A stretch of 64,000 bases of DNA from Lysobacter sp. HDW10 (lineage in GTDB: Bacteria > Pseudomonadota > Gammaproteobacteria > Xanthomonadales > Xanthomonadaceae). Below are positions 1 to 8,162 of the stretch, one piece after another. A program made the translations under genes and the position numbers. Location: the NCBI RefSeq assembly GCF_011300685.1, contig NZ_CP049864.1, positions 860,885 through 924,884 on the forward strand, in the 5' to 3' direction. Below the pieces are notes generated by a model. That model was not told the origin of the DNA, did no database searches, and saw nothing but the letters and a program-made list of their open reading frames with translations. Each line of letters opens with the position of its first letter. Position 1 is the first letter of the stretch.

Positions 1-75
1 CACAAGAACAACACTGCGTGAATGCGTCGGGACGTAGAATGGCGGCAAGACATTCCCCTGCTTCGGATTGACCGC

Positions 76-1965
76 ATGACCACCTGGAACCTCGACGCCG
101 CTCGCAAGACCTATTCCATTCCACATTGGTCGGAAGGGTATTTTGACGTCGACGAAGCGGGTCGCGTTGTTGTGTCGCCATTGGGCGTTGGCGGCCCGCG
201 CATTGCCTTGGCCGAAGCCGTCAATCGCGCGCTTGAAGGCGGCGCGCATTTGCCCGTGCTCGTGCGCTTTCCGGACATCCTTGGCCATCGCTTGGCCAAG
301 TTGCAGGCCGCGTTTGCACAGGCGCAAACCGATTGGGAATACCAAGGCGGTTACACGGCTGTGTATCCGATCAAAGTGAATCAACACGCAGGTGTGGCCG
401 GCACCTTGGCCAGCCATCATGGCGAAGGCTTTGGTTTGGAAGCCGGCTCTAAACCGGAATTGATGGCGGTCTTGGCGTTGTCGCGCCCCGGTGGCTTGAT
501 TGTGTGCAACGGCTACAAGGACAGGGAATACATTCGCCTCGCTTTGATTGGTCGCAAGCTGGGCTTGCAAACGTACATCGTCATCGAGAAACCTTCAGAA
601 CTTAAATTGGTGTTGGAAGAATCAAAAAATCTCGGTGTGAAGCCAGGTCTTGGTGTGCGCATGCGGCTTGCCTCGCTCGGCGCAGGCAAATGGCAAAACT
701 CAGGCGGCGACAAGGCCAAGTTCGGTTTGAATCCGCGCCAGGTGTTGGATCTGTGGAAGGCACTCCGTGACGCGGAACTCGGCGATTGCCTTGAGCTTTT
801 GCATTTCCATATGGGTTCGCAAATTTCGAACGTGCGCGATATCGCGAACGGCATGCGGGAAGCGACGCGCTATTTCGTTGAGCTGTCCAAGCTCGGCGCC
901 AAGATTTCCCACGTCGATGTGGGCGGTGGTTTAGGCGTGGATTACGAAGGCACGCGTTCGCGTAGCTACAACTCGGTGAACTACGGCGTGCATCACTATG
1001 CGTCGAGTATCGTGCAGCCCTTGGCGCAGGCGTGTGAGCAAAATGATTTGCCACAACCGCGCATCGTGACTGAGTGTGGTCGTGCAATGACCGCGCATCA
1101 CGCAGTGTTGGTTGCGAACGTGAGCGAGGTCGAAAAGGCCCCTGAAGGCCGCGTGCCGCCGCAAAACGACGACGAATCACAACCGGTGCAAGATCTGCGT
1201 GCGTTGCATGCGGAACTGGCAGAACGACCGGCCGTTGAGGTTTTCCACGAAGCGACGCAAGCACATGCCGAGGGGTTGTCTTTGTATGCCTTGGGTCAAA
1301 TTGATTTGGTGCAACGTGCGCGCATCGACGACTTGTTCTATGCCATTGCCCATGCGGTCAAAGCACGTCTGACCTATGACGAAAAGAGCCATCGCGATTT
1401 GCTCGATGAGCTCAACGAACGCTTGGTAGACAAATACTTTGTCAATTTCAGCGTGTTCGAGTCGATGCCGGATGTGTGGGCCATCGATCAAGTGTTTCCG
1501 ATCGTGCCGATTGAACGCTTGAATGAAGAACCGAAACGCCGTGGCATCATCGCTGACCTCACCTGCGATTCGGACGGCAAGATCGATGTCTACGTCGAGA
1601 ACGAAGATCTTGATACCTCGCTGCCACTGCATGAATTGCGCCAGGGTGAGCGCTATCGCTTGGGCTTCTTCTTGGTCGGTGCGTATCAAGAAATTCTCGG
1701 CGACATTCACAACTTGTTCGGTGACACCGATGCCATCGAAGTGAAAGTGCATGAGGGCGAATGCCGTGTCACACAGCAACGACGTGGCGATACCACCGAT
1801 GTCATGCTCGACTATGTCGGCTACAAGCTCGAAGACTTGCGTCGCATCTATCGCGCGCGCGTGGGCGCTGTCGACCTCAGTAAATCAGAGGCGGAGCGCT
1901 TGAATGCCGCGCTTGAATCCGGACTCACTGCCTATACGTATCTTGACGATACCCCGCTGGATTAA
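76..1965 (+). CDS. speA: Biosynthetic arginine decarboxylase
   Basis: Converts arginine to agmatine, the first step of the agmatine route to putrescine and polyamines; a cytoplasmic PLP enzyme of fold type III. The PLP-binding lysine is visible in the motif VYPIKVNQ (about K100), and the glycine-rich HVDVGGGLGVDYEG segment and the ECGRAMTAHHA stretch are typical of the family. Length from the ATG at 76 is 629 aa, the usual SpeA size. An upstream ATG at 22 is open in frame but adds 18 residues that do not look like SpeA, so I take 76; neither has a strong Shine-Dalgarno sequence. A cupin gene follows after 12 bases and is probably co-transcribed. Confidence 0.95.
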   Translation: MTTWNLDAARKTYSIPHWSEGYFDVDEAGRVVVSPLGVGGPRIALAEAVNRALEGGAHLPVLVRFPDILGHRLAKLQAAFAQAQTDWEYQGGYTAVYPIKVNQHAGVAGTLASHHGEGFGLEAGSKPELMAVLALSRPGGLIVCNGYKDREYIRLALIGRKLGLQTYIVIEKPSELKLVLEESKNLGVKPGLGVRMRLASLGAGKWQNSGGDKAKFGLNPRQVLDLWKALRDAELGDCLELLHFHMGSQISNVRDIANGMREATRYFVELSKLGAKISHVDVGGGLGVDYEGTRSRSYNSVNYGVHHYASSIVQPLAQACEQNDLPQPRIVTECGRAMTAHHAVLVANVSEVEKAPEGRVPPQNDDESQPVQDLRALHAELAERPAVEVFHEATQAHAEGLSLYALGQIDLVQRARIDDLFYAIAHAVKARLTYDEKSHRDLLDELNERLVDKYFVNFSVFESMPDVWAIDQVFPIVPIERLNEEPKRRGIIADLTCDSDGKIDVYVENEDLDTSLPLHELRQGERYRLGFFLVGAYQEILGDIHNLFGDTDAIEVKVHEGECRVTQQRRGDTTDVMLDYVGYKLEDLRRIYRARVGAVDLSKSEAERLNAALESGLTAYTYLDDTPLD

Positions 1966-1977
1966 TTGGAGACACCC

Positions 1978-2379
1978 ATGAAAGGTTATGTAGACAACAT
2001 CGAGCAGCAAACCAAGCGCAACACGGATTTTCGTCGCGTGTTGTACACCGGTGCACATCTGCAGTTGGTGCTCATGACCTTGCAAGCGGGTGAGGATATT
2101 GGTGCAGAGGTACACGACGACCGCGATCAATTCTTTCGCGTCGAAGAAGGCTCAGGCAGCGTCGAGATCGATGGCGTCAAGCATGCCGTTGAAGATGACG
2201 ATGCAATCATCGTGCCCGCGGGCGCGCGCCACAATGTCATCAACACGGGCACCGGGCCGCTACGTTTTTATACCGTGTATGGCCCGCCGGAACACAAAGA
2301 TGGGACGGTGCATGCGACCAAGGCAGATGCCGAGGCCAACCACGAAGCCGACCATTGGGACGGCAAAACTTCGGAATAA
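1978..2379 (+). CDS. Small cupin-domain protein
   Basis: A single-domain cupin of 133 aa. The two cupin motifs are visible: an EVHDDRDQFFRVEEGSG block around residues 44-60 and a later PAGARHNVINTG block. These normally place metal ligands (His, Glu, His) inside a beta barrel. No signal peptide is seen. The ATG at 1978 is preceded by GGAG six bases away, so the in-frame TTG at 1966 is not needed. It lies just downstream of speA in the same direction. The substrate is unknown; proteins of this kind are often annotated as mannose-6-phosphate isomerase-like cupins without evidence of that activity. Confidence 0.88.
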   Translation: MKGYVDNIEQQTKRNTDFRRVLYTGAHLQLVLMTLQAGEDIGAEVHDDRDQFFRVEEGSGSVEIDGVKHAVEDDDAIIVPAGARHNVINTGTGPLRFYTVYGPPEHKDGTVHATKADAEANHEADHWDGKTSE

Positions 2380-2388
2380 TCGCGGCGT

Positions 2389-3132
2389 TTAGTCGCGGCT
2401 GATCTGGAAGCCGGCGAAACTCTGACGCACCGGCATCACTTCCAATCGATTGATATTCAGGTGCGGTGGCAGTTGCGACAGCCACCACACTTGATCCGCA
2501 ATGTCTTCGCCGACAATCGGTGACGCATCTTTGTACAAGGTGTCTGAAGCGGTCTGATCACCGCCATTGCGCACCAAGGTGAACTCGGTCTCGGCCATGC
2601 CAGGTTCGATGCTGCTCACGCGCACGCCGGTGCCGTGCAGATCGGAACGCAGGCCCAATGAGAATTGCGAGACGAAGGCTTTCGTACCGCCATACACATT
2701 GCCGCCCGTGTACGGGTAGGTTGCTGCGATCGAGCTGATATTGACGATCAAAGCTTTGGATTCGATCAATCTCGGCAACAGGGTATGGGTCAAGGTGACG
2801 AGGCCGGTGACATTGGTCTCGATCATTTGTTTCCACTGCGCGAGGTCTGCACGTTGCGCCGGTTGCGTACCGAGTGCAAGGCCCGCGTTGTTCACCAGCA
2901 CGTCAATGCGCTTGAACTGCGCCGGCAGTTCGGCAACAAACGCGGCAATCGCGGCTTCGTCACGCATATCCAGGGTGGCGACGTGTATTGCATCACCCCA
3001 GCGCGACTTCAATGCCGCCAGACGTTCAGCGCGGCGTCCGGTGGCAATGACTTGCCAACCTTCCGAGAGAAATTTTTCGGCAATGGCTTTGCCAAAACCG
3101 GAGGTCGCGCCGGTGACGCACAAAGTTTTCAT
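2389..3132 (-). CDS. Short-chain dehydrogenase, YdfG-like
   Basis: An NAD(P)-dependent SDR oxidoreductase of 247 aa, full length for the classical subfamily. Seen: the nucleotide-binding TGATSGFGKAIA motif near the N-terminus, NNAG at about residues 87-90, the catalytic serine in NISSIAA, and the active-site YGGTK motif. The YGGTKAFVSQFSLGLRSDLHG stretch closely resembles YdfG, which oxidises 3-hydroxy acids such as 3-hydroxypropionate and serine. It is convergent with the cupin gene, nine bases apart, and about 30 bases downstream of the SPOR-protein gene on the same strand. The family is firm; the substrate is inferred from resemblance only. Confidence 0.9.
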   Translation of the reverse strand: MKTLCVTGATSGFGKAIAEKFLSEGWQVIATGRRAERLAALKSRWGDAIHVATLDMRDEAAIAAFVAELPAQFKRIDVLVNNAGLALGTQPAQRADLAQWKQMIETNVTGLVTLTHTLLPRLIESKALIVNISSIAATYPYTGGNVYGGTKAFVSQFSLGLRSDLHGTGVRVSSIEPGMAETEFTLVRNGGDQTASDTLYKDASPIVGEDIADQVWWLSQLPPHLNINRLEVMPVRQSFAGFQISRD

Positions 3133-3161
3133 GCTGGCCTCCCGGCGCGTGGTGGTTCGTT

Positions 3162-3956
3162 TTACTTGGCTTTGATCGGCACGGCGTTTAAGCCGCCATT
3201 GCTCAACTTGGTTTTTGCCGTGGTGAGCTCGCTGGCGGTGGCATAGGGCCCCATCCGCACGCGGAACATGGTCTTACCATTGATCGTGGCTTCTTCGACA
3301 CGTGCATTCAAACCGAGCATCGCGACTTTCGCTTTCAACTCGTCTGCTTGCGCGGCTTCGCCAAATGCACCGGCTTGCAAGATATAAGGCGTGTTGGCTG
3401 CCTTGGCAGCAGACTTGGCCGCTTCAGCCTTCGCGACTTCCGTTGCCTTGGGCTTTTCTGCCGACGCAGTCGGTTGCGCTGCCGTCGGCGTCGTTGACGC
3501 CGTCGCGCTGTCGATGGGCTTAGGCAATGAGGTGTCTTCGCCCGCAGCCGTGCTTGTGTCTGCATTCGCGGCGGCAGCCGCGTCCGCCTTCTCTTTCTCA
3601 GCCTTTGCCATGGCGGCCAGTTGCGCGTCGGTCAACTTGACTTCATCGCCGGGCAACATGTCATAGAACGAGTAGTTCGGATCTGCCGGATTCTTTTCAG
3701 CCGCAGACTTCGCCGCAGCTGCCTGCGCTTCGGGCGTCATTTCAGCTTCGTCGCTGCTGGCGATGGGCTGTGCGTCGGGATTCGGCGTAGGTTTGAAGAA
3801 TCCGCCGTCTTGCTTATTCATAAAGCGCGGCACAAACAGAAACAGTAACGCTGCGAGCAACGCACCGATTAAAAGCCAAGCCCAACCCGGCATGCCGCCA
3901 TTACGGTGACCGCTGTAGCTGCGACGGGCCGGCTGGCGGCCACGATTTTGTGCCAT
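3162..3956 (-). CDS. SPOR-domain, FtsN-like membrane protein
   Basis: A 264-aa single-pass inner-membrane protein. A basic cytoplasmic N-terminus is followed by one membrane helix at about residues 24-44, a long Ala/Lys/Asp-rich low-complexity linker, and a C-terminal SPOR domain (from about residue 188, beginning YILQAGAFGEAAQA and containing FRVRMGPYA). SPOR domains bind denuded septal peptidoglycan, so a role in division as an FtsN-type or related protein is likely. Its ATG directly follows the argS stop codon with no gap, so the two genes form one transcript. This argS-SPOR order is common in Xanthomonadaceae. Confidence 0.9.
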   Translation of the reverse strand: MAQNRGRQPARRSYSGHRNGGMPGWAWLLIGALLAALLFLFVPRFMNKQDGGFFKPTPNPDAQPIASSDEAEMTPEAQAAAAKSAAEKNPADPNYSFYDMLPGDEVKLTDAQLAAMAKAEKEKADAAAAANADTSTAAGEDTSLPKPIDSATASTTPTAAQPTASAEKPKATEVAKAEAAKSAAKAANTPYILQAGAFGEAAQADELKAKVAMLGLNARVEEATINGKTMFRVRMGPYATASELTTAKTKLSNGGLNAVPIKAK

Positions 3957-5645
3957 TTACATCTTCTCCGGGGCAGTCATGCCCAACAAATCCAAACCAT
4001 TCTTCAACACTAGCGCTGTCGCTGTACAGAGCGCGAGACGCGCGTTGCGCTCCGCTTCATCTGCGACCAACACGGGTCGCGCATGGTACGCGGTATGGAA
4101 CGCCGTTGCCAACTCGCGCAAATACTGTGCAATCGCGTGCGGCTCAAGCTGTGCACCTGCGCTCTCCACCACTTCAGGGAAGCGCGAGAGTGCCATCATC
4201 AAATTCAATGACGCTTCGTCCGCAATCACGTCGAGCGTGTTCAAACCACGGTCGATATCGACCGACAATCCCTTTTCTTGCGCCTGGCGCAACAAGCTGC
4301 TGACGCGCGCGTGTGCGTATTGCACGTAGTACACCGGGTTGTCGTTCGACTGCGTCTTGGCCAGATCAATATCAAAGACCAATTGTGAATCGGGCTTGCG
4401 GGCAACCAAGAACCAACGCGTGGCATCGCACCCGACTTCTTCAATGAGATCGCGCAGCGTTAGATAGCTGCCCGCGCGCTTCGAGAGCTTCACTTCTTCG
4501 CCACCGCGCATGACGGTGACCATTTGATGCAATACGTATTCGGGATAGCCAGCAGGAATGCCGGTATCCAAGGCCTGCAGGCCGGCGAGCACGCGTGACA
4601 GCGAACCATGATGGTCAGCCCCGAGTTCGGTGACCGCGCGTTCGTAGCCGCGCTGCCATTTGCTCAGGTGGTACGCCACGTCCGGCACGAAATAGGTATA
4701 GGTGCCGTCGGACTTACGCATGACGCGGTCTTTGTCGTCACCGAAGTCTGTGGTGCGCAACCACAGCGCGCCACCCTCTTCGTAGGTATGACCCTTGGCC
4801 TTCAAGCGCTCGACGGTTTCTTCAACCTTGCCATCCGCATACAAGGAAGATTCGAGGAAGTAGCGATCAAAGCGCACGCCGAAGGCTGCAAGATCGTCAT
4901 TCTGCTCAAGGCGCAACATCGCCACGGCGAACGCACGAATGGCATCCAGATCTTCAACATCGTTCTTGCCGACCACCGTCTTGTCGTCGACCGTGACCGA
5001 TTCACCGGCCAGATAAGCGCGTGCGACGTCTGCAATGTAGTCACCGTTATAGGCGGCTTCCGGCCACTCGGCATCGCCCGGCTTCAGACCTTTGGCACGA
5101 GATTGCACAGACAACGCGAGATTCTCGATCTGCACGCCGGCATCGTTGTAATAGAACTCGCGCGCCACATGCCAGCCATTGGCGTGCAACACACGTGCGA
5201 TGCAATCACCAATCACGGCCGCGCGACCATGCCCCACGTGCAGCGGGCCGGTGGGGTTGGCCGAGACATATTCAACGCCCACCGTGCGATTTGCACCAGT
5301 CGTGTTCTGACCATAGGCCGCGGCGCGCGCATGCACATCGCGCACGACCGAACGCCACGCATCCGCCGTGATGTGGAAGTTGATAAACCCCGGGCCTGCA
5401 ATGTCGACGCGGTCAACCAAGCCACCGGTCGGAATCGCCGCAACCAAAGCGGTCGCCAACTGACGCGGATTCCCGCGCGCGGCCTTGGCCATCACCATCG
5501 CCGCATTGGTCGAGAAATCACCGTGGGTCGGGTCCTTCGGGCGCTCGATCACGTACTCGGGGATGACGGCATCTGCGGGCAGGGTGCCGGCTTCAACGAG
5601 GGATTGGATGGCCGACGCAACGAGGGCTCGCAACTGGGATTTCAC
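3957..5645 (-). CDS. argS: Arginyl-tRNA synthetase
   Basis: Class I aminoacyl-tRNA synthetase that charges tRNA-Arg; 562 aa, normal length. Domains in order: N-terminal tRNA-contact domain, catalytic Rossmann domain with the HIGH-equivalent PLHVGHGR, a KMSKS-equivalent region around [14 protein letters not shown], and a C-terminal DALR anticodon-binding domain ending in [10 protein letters not shown]. The ATG is at 5645. It heads an operon with the SPOR protein gene immediately downstream and is 45 bases from radC on the same strand. Confidence 0.97.
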   Translation of the reverse strand: MKSQLRALVASAIQSLVEAGTLPADAVIPEYVIERPKDPTHGDFSTNAAMVMAKAARGNPRQLATALVAAIPTGGLVDRVDIAGPGFINFHITADAWRSVVRDVHARAAAYGQNTTGANRTVGVEYVSANPTGPLHVGHGRAAVIGDCIARVLHANGWHVAREFYYNDAGVQIENLALSVQSRAKGLKPGDAEWPEAAYNGDYIADVARAYLAGESVTVDDKTVVGKNDVEDLDAIRAFAVAMLRLEQNDDLAAFGVRFDRYFLESSLYADGKVEETVERLKAKGHTYEEGGALWLRTTDFGDDKDRVMRKSDGTYTYFVPDVAYHLSKWQRGYERAVTELGADHHGSLSRVLAGLQALDTGIPAGYPEYVLHQMVTVMRGGEEVKLSKRAGSYLTLRDLIEEVGCDATRWFLVARKPDSQLVFDIDLAKTQSNDNPVYYVQYAHARVSSLLRQAQEKGLSVDIDRGLNTLDVIADEASLNLMMALSRFPEVVESAGAQLEPHAIAQYLRELATAFHTAYHARPVLVADEAERNARLALCTATALVLKNGLDLLGMTAPEKM

Positions 5646-5690
5646 GATCAGGACAAGGTTCTTGAGAAGAGGCCTATTGTACCGGAGCGC

Positions 5691-6365
5691 CTAAATCCAG
5701 CCCCTTGCGGCAAGCGAGACTGGCGGCCCATCGCCAATCACAAAGTGGTCGAGCAAACGAATATCGACCAAGGCCAAGGCCTGTTTGAGTCGCTGGGTGA
5801 CCGCGCGATCGGCGGCGCTGGGTTCGCTGTGACCGCTCGGGTGGTTGTGGCCGACCATGATCGCGGCCGCATTGCATTCCAAGGCGCGGCGCACGATTTC
5901 CCGTGGATGCACTTCTGCACCGTCAATCGTGCCGCGAAACATCTCTTCAAATTGCAACGCGCGGTGCCGGGTATCTAAGAACAACACTGCGAATATTTCG
6001 TGCGGCGACGCGCGCAGTCGACTGCTGAAGTAGCGCGCGGCAGAGGCAGGATCGGTTAAGGCATCGCCGCGCGCCAGAGTCGCGGCCTGATGCCGATTGC
6101 CCAATTCGAGGGCCGCGCCAAGCAAGGCGGCCCGTGCAGGCCCCAAACCTTTCAAGCGTTGCATCGCGGTGGTGGGCTTATCTAACAGCCCACGCATCCC
6201 GCCGCACGCTATTAAGAGGGCGCGCGCGCCTGCGACAGCATCTTCGCCACGTGCGCCACTGCCGATGAACAAGGCCAGCAGTTCCGCATCCGACAAGGCA
6301 GGTGCGCCGCGTTTCAACAATTTTTCGCGCGGCCGTTCTTCAATCGGCCAATCTCGAATGTGCAT
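5691..6365 (-). CDS. radC: RadC-family JAB/MPN-domain protein
   Basis: 224 aa, normal RadC length. An N-terminal helix-hairpin-helix-like segment (LKGLGPARAALLGAALEL) precedes a JAMM-type domain with the metal-binding signature HNHPSGHSEPSAAD. RadC was historically linked to DNA repair, but its molecular role is unresolved. It lies between argS on the same strand and the divergent coaC; the placement next to coaBC and dut is conserved across gammaproteobacteria. Confidence 0.95.
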   Translation of the reverse strand: MHIRDWPIEERPREKLLKRGAPALSDAELLALFIGSGARGEDAVAGARALLIACGGMRGLLDKPTTAMQRLKGLGPARAALLGAALELGNRHQAATLARGDALTDPASAARYFSSRLRASPHEIFAVLFLDTRHRALQFEEMFRGTIDGAEVHPREIVRRALECNAAAIMVGHNHPSGHSEPSAADRAVTQRLKQALALVDIRLLDHFVIGDGPPVSLAARGWI

Positions 6366-6480
6366 CGCATTTTCAAATGAATTCAGTGCAGCCAGTTTCA
6401 GCGGTTGATCGCCGTCACACTGTCGGGCGCAGACACTGCATCGGGTAAGCTGTGACTTCGATTTCAGTGGGATTTTCCCG

Positions 6481-7038
6481 ATGCAAGACCCTCATGCCGG
6501 TGTAGCGAAACGGATCCTGGTATGCGTCTGTGGCGGCATTGCGGCCTACAAGGCACCCATTCTGGTGCGCCGACTGCGCGACCGCGGGGCTGACGTCCAA
6601 GTGGCGATGACTGAAAACGCCACACGATTTGTCGGAGAAGCCGCACTACAGGCCGTTTCAGGCCATGTGGTGCGACGCTCGTTGTGGGATCCCAATGCCG
6701 AAGCTGCAATGGGGCACATCGAACTTGCACGCTGGGCAGATGTGGTCGTTGTCGCGCCTGCCACGGCGAATACCTTGGCCAAACTGGCACACGGCATGGC
6801 TGATGATTTGGTCACAACCCTGTGCCTCGCGACGACTGCACCCATTCTTGTAGCGCCGGCGATGAACCATCGCATGTGGCTACATGCGGCCACGCAATCG
6901 AATGTCGACGTGCTCAAGTCGCGCGGCGTACACGTCGTCGGCCCAGACAGTGGCGATATGGCGTGTGGTGAACATGGCCCGGGTCGCATGGTCGAGCCCG
7001 AAATGATTGCAGAAGCGCTTTACGGCCAAAAAGGATAA
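6481..7038 (+). CDS. coaC: Phosphopantothenoylcysteine decarboxylase (CoaC half of CoaBC)
   Basis: The flavin-dependent CoaC domain that decarboxylates 4'-phosphopantothenoylcysteine in coenzyme A synthesis; 185 aa. Seen: the PATANT motif, the PAMNHRMW motif, and the substrate flap MACGEHGPGRM carrying the family's catalytic cysteine. In most gammaproteobacteria CoaC and CoaB are one ~400-aa protein. Here a TAA at 7036-7038 ends CoaC, and coaB resumes in the same reading frame two codons later. The stop could mark a true split with translational coupling or a nonsense change in a fused gene. Confidence 0.93.
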   Translation: MQDPHAGVAKRILVCVCGGIAAYKAPILVRRLRDRGADVQVAMTENATRFVGEAALQAVSGHVVRRSLWDPNAEAAMGHIELARWADVVVVAPATANTLAKLAHGMADDLVTTLCLATTAPILVAPAMNHRMWLHAATQSNVDVLKSRGVHVVGPDSGDMACGEHGPGRMVEPEMIAEALYGQKG

Positions 7039-7044
7039 GCGTCC

Positions 7045-7692
7045 GTGTCTGCGCCTCGCTGGATCATTACTGCCGGTCCGACATACGAAGATCTCGACCC
7101 TGTTCGCTTCCTCGGCAACCGCAGTAGCGGCAAGATGGGCTTCGCGGTTGCGGAAGCTGCGCGCGATGCGGGCTTTGAGGTCGTGTTAATTGCAGGTCCC
7201 GTGCACCTCGACACGCCTGACGACGTTTCAAGAGTCGACGTGCGCAGTGCGGCAGATATGCATGCCGCGGTCATGGCGTCGCTGCCGGCTGACGTCTATA
7301 TCGGCGCAGCAGCCGTCGCGGACTTCACACCTGCACACGTGGCCAACGACAAGATCAAAAAGCAATCCGATCAAGGCGGACTCACGCTTGAACTCGTGCG
7401 CACGCGCGACATCTTGGCTGACGTCGCACGCAATGCGCAGCGGCCGCGTGTCGTCGTCGGATTCGCTGCCGAAACACGCAACGTGATTGCCTACGCGCGT
7501 GGCAAGCTCGAACGCAAAGGCCTCGATCTCATCTGCGCCAATCAAGTCGGGGTTGAAGGTGGCGGATTTGAATCCGACCGCAATACCTTGCAACTCGTTT
7601 GGGCCGACGGCGAAACCACGCTTGGCCCCAATAGCAAACACGCCATCGCACGGCGACTCGTTCAACATATTCAGGATGCATTTCCCGCATGA
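7045..7692 (+). CDS. coaB: Phosphopantothenate-cysteine ligase (CoaB half of CoaBC)
   Basis: The CoaB domain couples 4'-phosphopantothenate to cysteine using CTP; 215 aa. Seen: the nucleotide-binding [20 protein letters not shown] start, SSGKMG, the [14 protein letters not shown] region and the lysine-rich ANDKIKKQ motif. The start is GTG at 7045. An AAGGA lies nine bases upstream, at 7031-7035 inside the end of coaC, so re-initiation after the coaC stop is plausible. Its end overlaps dut by four bases (ATGA). It is in the same frame as coaC, separated by TAA plus two codons. Confidence 0.92.
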   Translation: MSAPRWIITAGPTYEDLDPVRFLGNRSSGKMGFAVAEAARDAGFEVVLIAGPVHLDTPDDVSRVDVRSAADMHAAVMASLPADVYIGAAAVADFTPAHVANDKIKKQSDQGGLTLELVRTRDILADVARNAQRPRVVVGFAAETRNVIAYARGKLERKGLDLICANQVGVEGGGFESDRNTLQLVWADGETTLGPNSKHAIARRLVQHIQDAFPA

Positions 7693-8150
7693 GTGCGCAA
7701 CGCCTTCAAGTCAAAATTCTCGATGCACGTTTCGGCCATGAATGGCCATTACCGGAATACGCCACGGCCGCCAGCGCAGCCTTGGATCTTCGTGCCGCGA
7801 CAACCGCTGCCATCACCCTGCAGCCCGGCGGCACGGAATTGGTGCCTTCAGGCTTAAGCATTTATGTAGAAGACCCCGGCTTGTGCGCAGTGATTCTGCC
7901 GCGCTCAGGCCTTGGCCATAAGCACGGCGTGGTGTTGGGCAACGGCACCGGCCTGATTGACGCCGATTATCAAGGGCCATTGATGATCAGCGTCTGGAAT
8001 CGGAGTCAGGAGGCTTTTACGATAGAGCCGGGTGATCGCATCGCTCAGTTGGTGGTTTTACCTATCGTCCGTGTGACACTGGATGTTGTGGACGCATTTG
8101 AAACGAGTGCACGAGGGGAAGGTGGCTTCGGCCACACAGGCGTGCGCTGA
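7689..8150 (+). CDS. dut: dUTP diphosphatase
   Basis: Trimeric dUTPase of 153 aa that hydrolyses dUTP to dUMP and pyrophosphate, keeping uracil out of DNA and feeding dTMP synthesis. All typical motifs are present: SAALDLRA (motif 1), PRSGLG (motif 2), [15 protein letters not shown] (motif 3), RIAQLVV (motif 4) and the flexible C-terminal [10 protein letters not shown] (motif 5). It overlaps coaB by ATGA, and the phosphomannomutase gene starts 12 bases later, so the four genes are probably one operon. Confidence 0.97.
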   Translation: MSAQRLQVKILDARFGHEWPLPEYATAASAALDLRAATTAAITLQPGGTELVPSGLSIYVEDPGLCAVILPRSGLGHKHGVVLGNGTGLIDADYQGPLMISVWNRSQEAFTIEPGDRIAQLVVLPIVRVTLDVVDAFETSARGEGGFGHTGVR

Positions 8151-8162
8151 TAAGGACTATTC

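Noticed and set aside
4608..5978. Long plus-strand open frame of 456 codons
   Set aside because: Fully antisense to argS and the radC 3' end; composition is that of a shadow frame in G+C-rich coding DNA and no family motif is visible.
4..5991. 15-base repeat AAGAACAACACTGCG at 4-18 and 5977-5991
   Set aside because: Only two copies, one inside radC, no mobile-element context; probably coincidence.
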